Shown here one piece after another: positions 5,138 through 7,195 of a DNA stretch of 7,195 nucleotides. The notes under the pieces are model-generated. The model was given only the letters and a program-made list of their open reading frames with translations. It was not told where the DNA came from and searched no databases. The stretch is from an uncultured Clostridia bacterium (GTDB lineage: Bacteria; Bacillota; Clostridia; Oscillospirales; Acutalibacteraceae). The stretch spans positions 1 to 7,195 of the forward strand of contig CAMHOI010000048.1 in assembly GCA_946186725.1 (NCBI GenBank), read 5' to 3'. The translations under genes were made by a program, and so were the position numbers. The stretch's first letter is position 1; each line of letters begins with the position of its first letter.

Positions 5138-7168
5138 ATGAAAAGTTATACCCCCGATAAGATCTATAACGTCGCCCTGCTGGGCCACTCCAGCGCGGGC
5201 AAGACGACGTTCGCGGAAGCGGCCGCCTATCTGTGCGGCGACGTGGAGCGAATGGGGAAGGCCGCCGACGCCTCGCTGCTGATGTATGCGGACGCCGAGG
5301 AAAAGAAGCGCGGCGTGTCCCTGTCCGCGTCGGTGCTCGCGCTGGAGCGCGCCGGCAGCAAGATCAATCTCATCGACGCGCCCGGCCTGTTCGACTTTGC
5401 CGCCGGCGTGCGGGAGGCGGTGCGCGCCGCCGACGCCGCGCTGATCGTCCTTTCGGGCAAGTCCGGCCTCAACGTCGGCTCGGAGCAGGCCTATGATCTG
5501 TGCGTCGCGCAGGGCAAGCCCCGCGCCTTCTTCGTGGGCAAGATGGATTCCTCCCACGCCGCCTTCAACAAGGTGCTCAACATGCTCACCGCCCAGTACG
5601 GCACCGCCGTCTGCCCCGTCGTCGCCCCCTTCTATGAAGGCGAGAGCGTCGCCGGTTACGCCGACCTTGTCGCCGGCAAGGCCTACTCTTACGCCTCCGG
5701 CGCCGCCAAGGAAGTTCCCATGCCCGCCGACGAGAACGTGCAGAACCTCACCGAGCTGATGATCGAGGCGGCCGCCTCTCAGGACGAGGCGCTGATGGAG
5801 AAATATTTTGACGGGCAGAAGCTGACCGAGGAGGAGATCGTCTCCGCCCTGCGCAAGGGTGTGTGCGCGGGCGAGATCGTCCCCGTCTTCGCCGGCGCCC
5901 AGCAGGTGCCCGCCGGGGTCGATCTGGCGCTGGACGGCATCCTGCGCTACTTCCCCGCCGCCGCCTCCGTCAAGGACGGCGAGGTCGCCTGCGACCCCAA
6001 CGGCCCCACCGCCGCCATCGTCTTCAAGACCGTCGCCGATCCCTTCGTCGGCCGCATCTCGCTGTTCAAGGTCGTTTCCGGCCGGATCGCCCCCTCCTCC
6101 CGCCTTATCAACGCCCGCACGGGCGAGGAGCAGCGCGTGGGCAAGCCCATCATGCTCAAGGGCGCCAGGCAGATCGACGCCGACGCCATCGGCGCGGGCG
6201 ACATCGGCGCGCTGACCAAGCTCAGTGACGTCATGACCGGCGACACCCTGTGCGATCCCGCCAAGCCCGTCACTCTCGCGGGCGTCGAATACCCCGCCCC
6301 CACCCTCTCGATGGCCGTCTACGCCGTCAAGAAGGGAGAGGAGGAGAAGATCGCCTCCGGCCTCTTCCGCCTGATGGAGGAGGATCCCACCATCACCTTC
6401 GCCACCGACCCCGAGACGGGCGAGCAGGTGCTGTCGGGTCTGGGCGAATCCCACCTCGACGTCATCGCCTCCAAGCTCAAGAGCAAGTTCGCCACCGACA
6501 TGAAGCTGGAGGTGCCCAAGGTCGCCTACCGCGAGGCCATCCGCAAGAAGGTCAAGGTCCAGGGACGCCACAAGAAGCAGTCGGGCGGCCACGGCCAGTT
6601 CGGCGACGTGTGGATCGAGTTCGAGCCCTGCGACTCCACCGAGATGGTCTTTGAGGAAAAGGTCTTCGGCGGCAGCGTGCCCAAAAACTTCTTCCCCGCC
6701 GTTGAAAAGGGCCTGCGCGAAGCCTGCCAGCACGGCGTGCTCGCCGGGTACCCCGTCGTCGGGCTGAAGGCCACCCTCGTGGACGGCTCCTATCACCCGG
6801 TCGACTCCTCCGAAATGGCCTTCAAGACGGCCGCCTCTCTGGCCTACAAGGCGGGCCTGCCCCAGGCCGGCCCCGTCCTGCTCGAGCCGGTCGGCACCCT
6901 GACCGTGCGCGTGCCCGACGACTTCATGGGCGAGGTCATCGGCGACATCAACAAGCGCCGCGGCCGCGTTCTGGGCATGAACCCCATCGGGCACAAGCTC
7001 AGCGAGATCGTCGCCGAGGTGCCCATCGGGGAGATGCACGACTTCTCCACCGCCATGCGCTCGGTCACCCAGGGCCGCGCCTCCTTCACCCTGGAGTTCG
7101 CCCGTTATGAGGATATGCCCGAGGCCATGGCCAAGAAGGTCATCGAAGCCGCCAAGGTCGAGGAATGA
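5138..7168 (+). CDS. Elongation factor G-like translational GTPase (EF-G2-type paralogue)
   Basis: Predicted cytosolic ribosome-binding GTPase, 676 residues, slightly shorter than canonical EF-G (about 690-700). Automated annotation would probably call it fusA, but the G domain argues for the EF-G2-like paralogue. Domain I (about 1-285) has the P-loop GHSSAGKT (16-23) and switch I around RGVSLSAS (58-65, Ser61 where EF-G has Thr). Switch II is DAPGLFDF (80-87, Leu84 where EF-G has the catalytic His). G4 is GKMD (134-137) instead of NKMD, and the G5 region is FAGA (251-254) instead of GSA. Domain II is about 289-385, with GPTAAIVFKT at its start. Domain III is about 388-467, with DPETGEQVLSGLGESHLDV. 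Domain IV is about 468-580, with SGGHGQFGD, GVLAGYPV and DGSYHPVDSSE, keeping the tip His553. Domain V is about 581-676, with IGDINKRRGRVLGM and RSVTQGRASFTLEF. The intact domain IV suggests it still engages the ribosomal A site; slow or altered GTP turnover is inferred. It is monocistronic, with its own promoter and GGAG site. A Tet(M)-type protein is less likely because domains IV-V read as EF-G. Confidence 0.93.
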   Translation: MKSYTPDKIYNVALLGHSSAGKTTFAEAAAYLCGDVERMGKAADASLLMYADAEEKKRGVSLSASVLALERAGSKINLIDAPGLFDFAAGVREAVRAADAALIVLSGKSGLNVGSEQAYDLCVAQGKPRAFFVGKMDSSHAAFNKVLNMLTAQYGTAVCPVVAPFYEGESVAGYADLVAGKAYSYASGAAKEVPMPADENVQNLTELMIEAAASQDEALMEKYFDGQKLTEEEIVSALRKGVCAGEIVPVFAGAQQVPAGVDLALDGILRYFPAAASVKDGEVACDPNGPTAAIVFKTVADPFVGRISLFKVVSGRIAPSSRLINARTGEEQRVGKPIMLKGARQIDADAIGAGDIGALTKLSDVMTGDTLCDPAKPVTLAGVEYPAPTLSMAVYAVKKGEEEKIASGLFRLMEEDPTITFATDPETGEQVLSGLGESHLDVIASKLKSKFATDMKLEVPKVAYREAIRKKVKVQGRHKKQSGGHGQFGDVWIEFEPCDSTEMVFEEKVFGGSVPKNFFPAVEKGLREACQHGVLAGYPVVGLKATLVDGSYHPVDSSEMAFKTAASLAYKAGLPQAGPVLLEPVGTLTVRVPDDFMGEVIGDINKRRGRVLGMNPIGHKLSEIVAEVPIGEMHDFSTAMRSVTQGRASFTLEFARYEDMPEAMAKKVIEAAKVEE

Positions 7169-7180
7169 TCCAAAGGTAAC

Positions 7181-7195
7181 AAAAAGGCCCGCTTC
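7181..7195 (+). terminator. Probable first arm of a terminator, cut by the window end
   Basis: Thirteen bases after the EF-G-like stop, the sequence aaaaaggcccgcttc resembles the A-rich, GC-rich left arm of an intrinsic terminator, similar in layout to the one at 4981. The right arm and T-run would lie beyond base 7195 and cannot be seen. Confidence 0.45.

Noticed and set aside
5132..7039. Long open frame on the - strand opposite the EF-G-like gene
   Set aside because: Same cause: a G/D/L/H-rich translation without domains, fully antisense to a clear EF-G-like protein.
5138..7168. Tetracycline-resistance ribosomal protection protein (Tet(M)/Tet(W) type)
   Set aside because: Domains IV and V carry EF-G-type motifs (GSYHPVDSSE, RRGRVLGM, TQGRASFTLEF), and nothing nearby suggests a mobile resistance element.
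1..7195. A previously undescribed system in this window
   Set aside because: All five genes belong to known families in an ordinary arrangement. No unexplained gene, array, repeat cluster or mobile element is visible, and every non-coding gap is under 175 bases.

Overview
This looks like chromosomal DNA from a G+C-rich Gram-positive anaerobe, most likely a clostridial bacterium of the Oscillospiraceae/Ruminococcaceae type. Three things suggest this: codon third positions are overwhelmingly G or C, transcription units end in perfect GC hairpins with T-runs, and the protein sequences resemble clostridial BMP-family importers and EF-G2-like factors. This assignment is inferred from protein character; no marker gene is present. 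The window could be a whole contig: it opens inside a gene and closes in what looks like the first arm of a terminator hairpin.

Bases 1-4969 hold a BMP-type ABC importer operon on the + strand. In order it encodes a substrate-binding protein (5' end missing), a double-NBD ATPase, a permease of about 378 residues and a second permease of 319 residues. The last three genes overlap by 11 and 4 bases, so translation is probably coupled. A hairpin with a poor T-run sits in the 98-base gap between the binding protein and the ATPase. It probably sets a higher level of binding protein than of transporter core. The operon ends at a textbook terminator (4981-5016). Characterised members of this importer class take up nucleosides; the substrate here is not proven by sequence.

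Bases 5017-5137 form an AT-rich promoter region with a clear -35/-10 pair, an A-rich upstream stretch with a loose Rex-like palindrome, and a short leader. It drives a single gene (5138-7168) for an EF-G paralogue of the EF-G2 type. Its domains II-V are intact, but three of its GTPase motifs differ from canonical EF-G. The last 15 bases look like the start of its terminator.

I see no mobile element, CRISPR array, RNA gene or obviously new system. The points most worth a second look are the degenerate GTPase motifs of the EF-G paralogue, the one-sided ATPase with an internally repeated insertion in its second NBD, the intercistronic hairpin, and a 12-base inverted repeat at the very start of the window that may be an assembly artefact.
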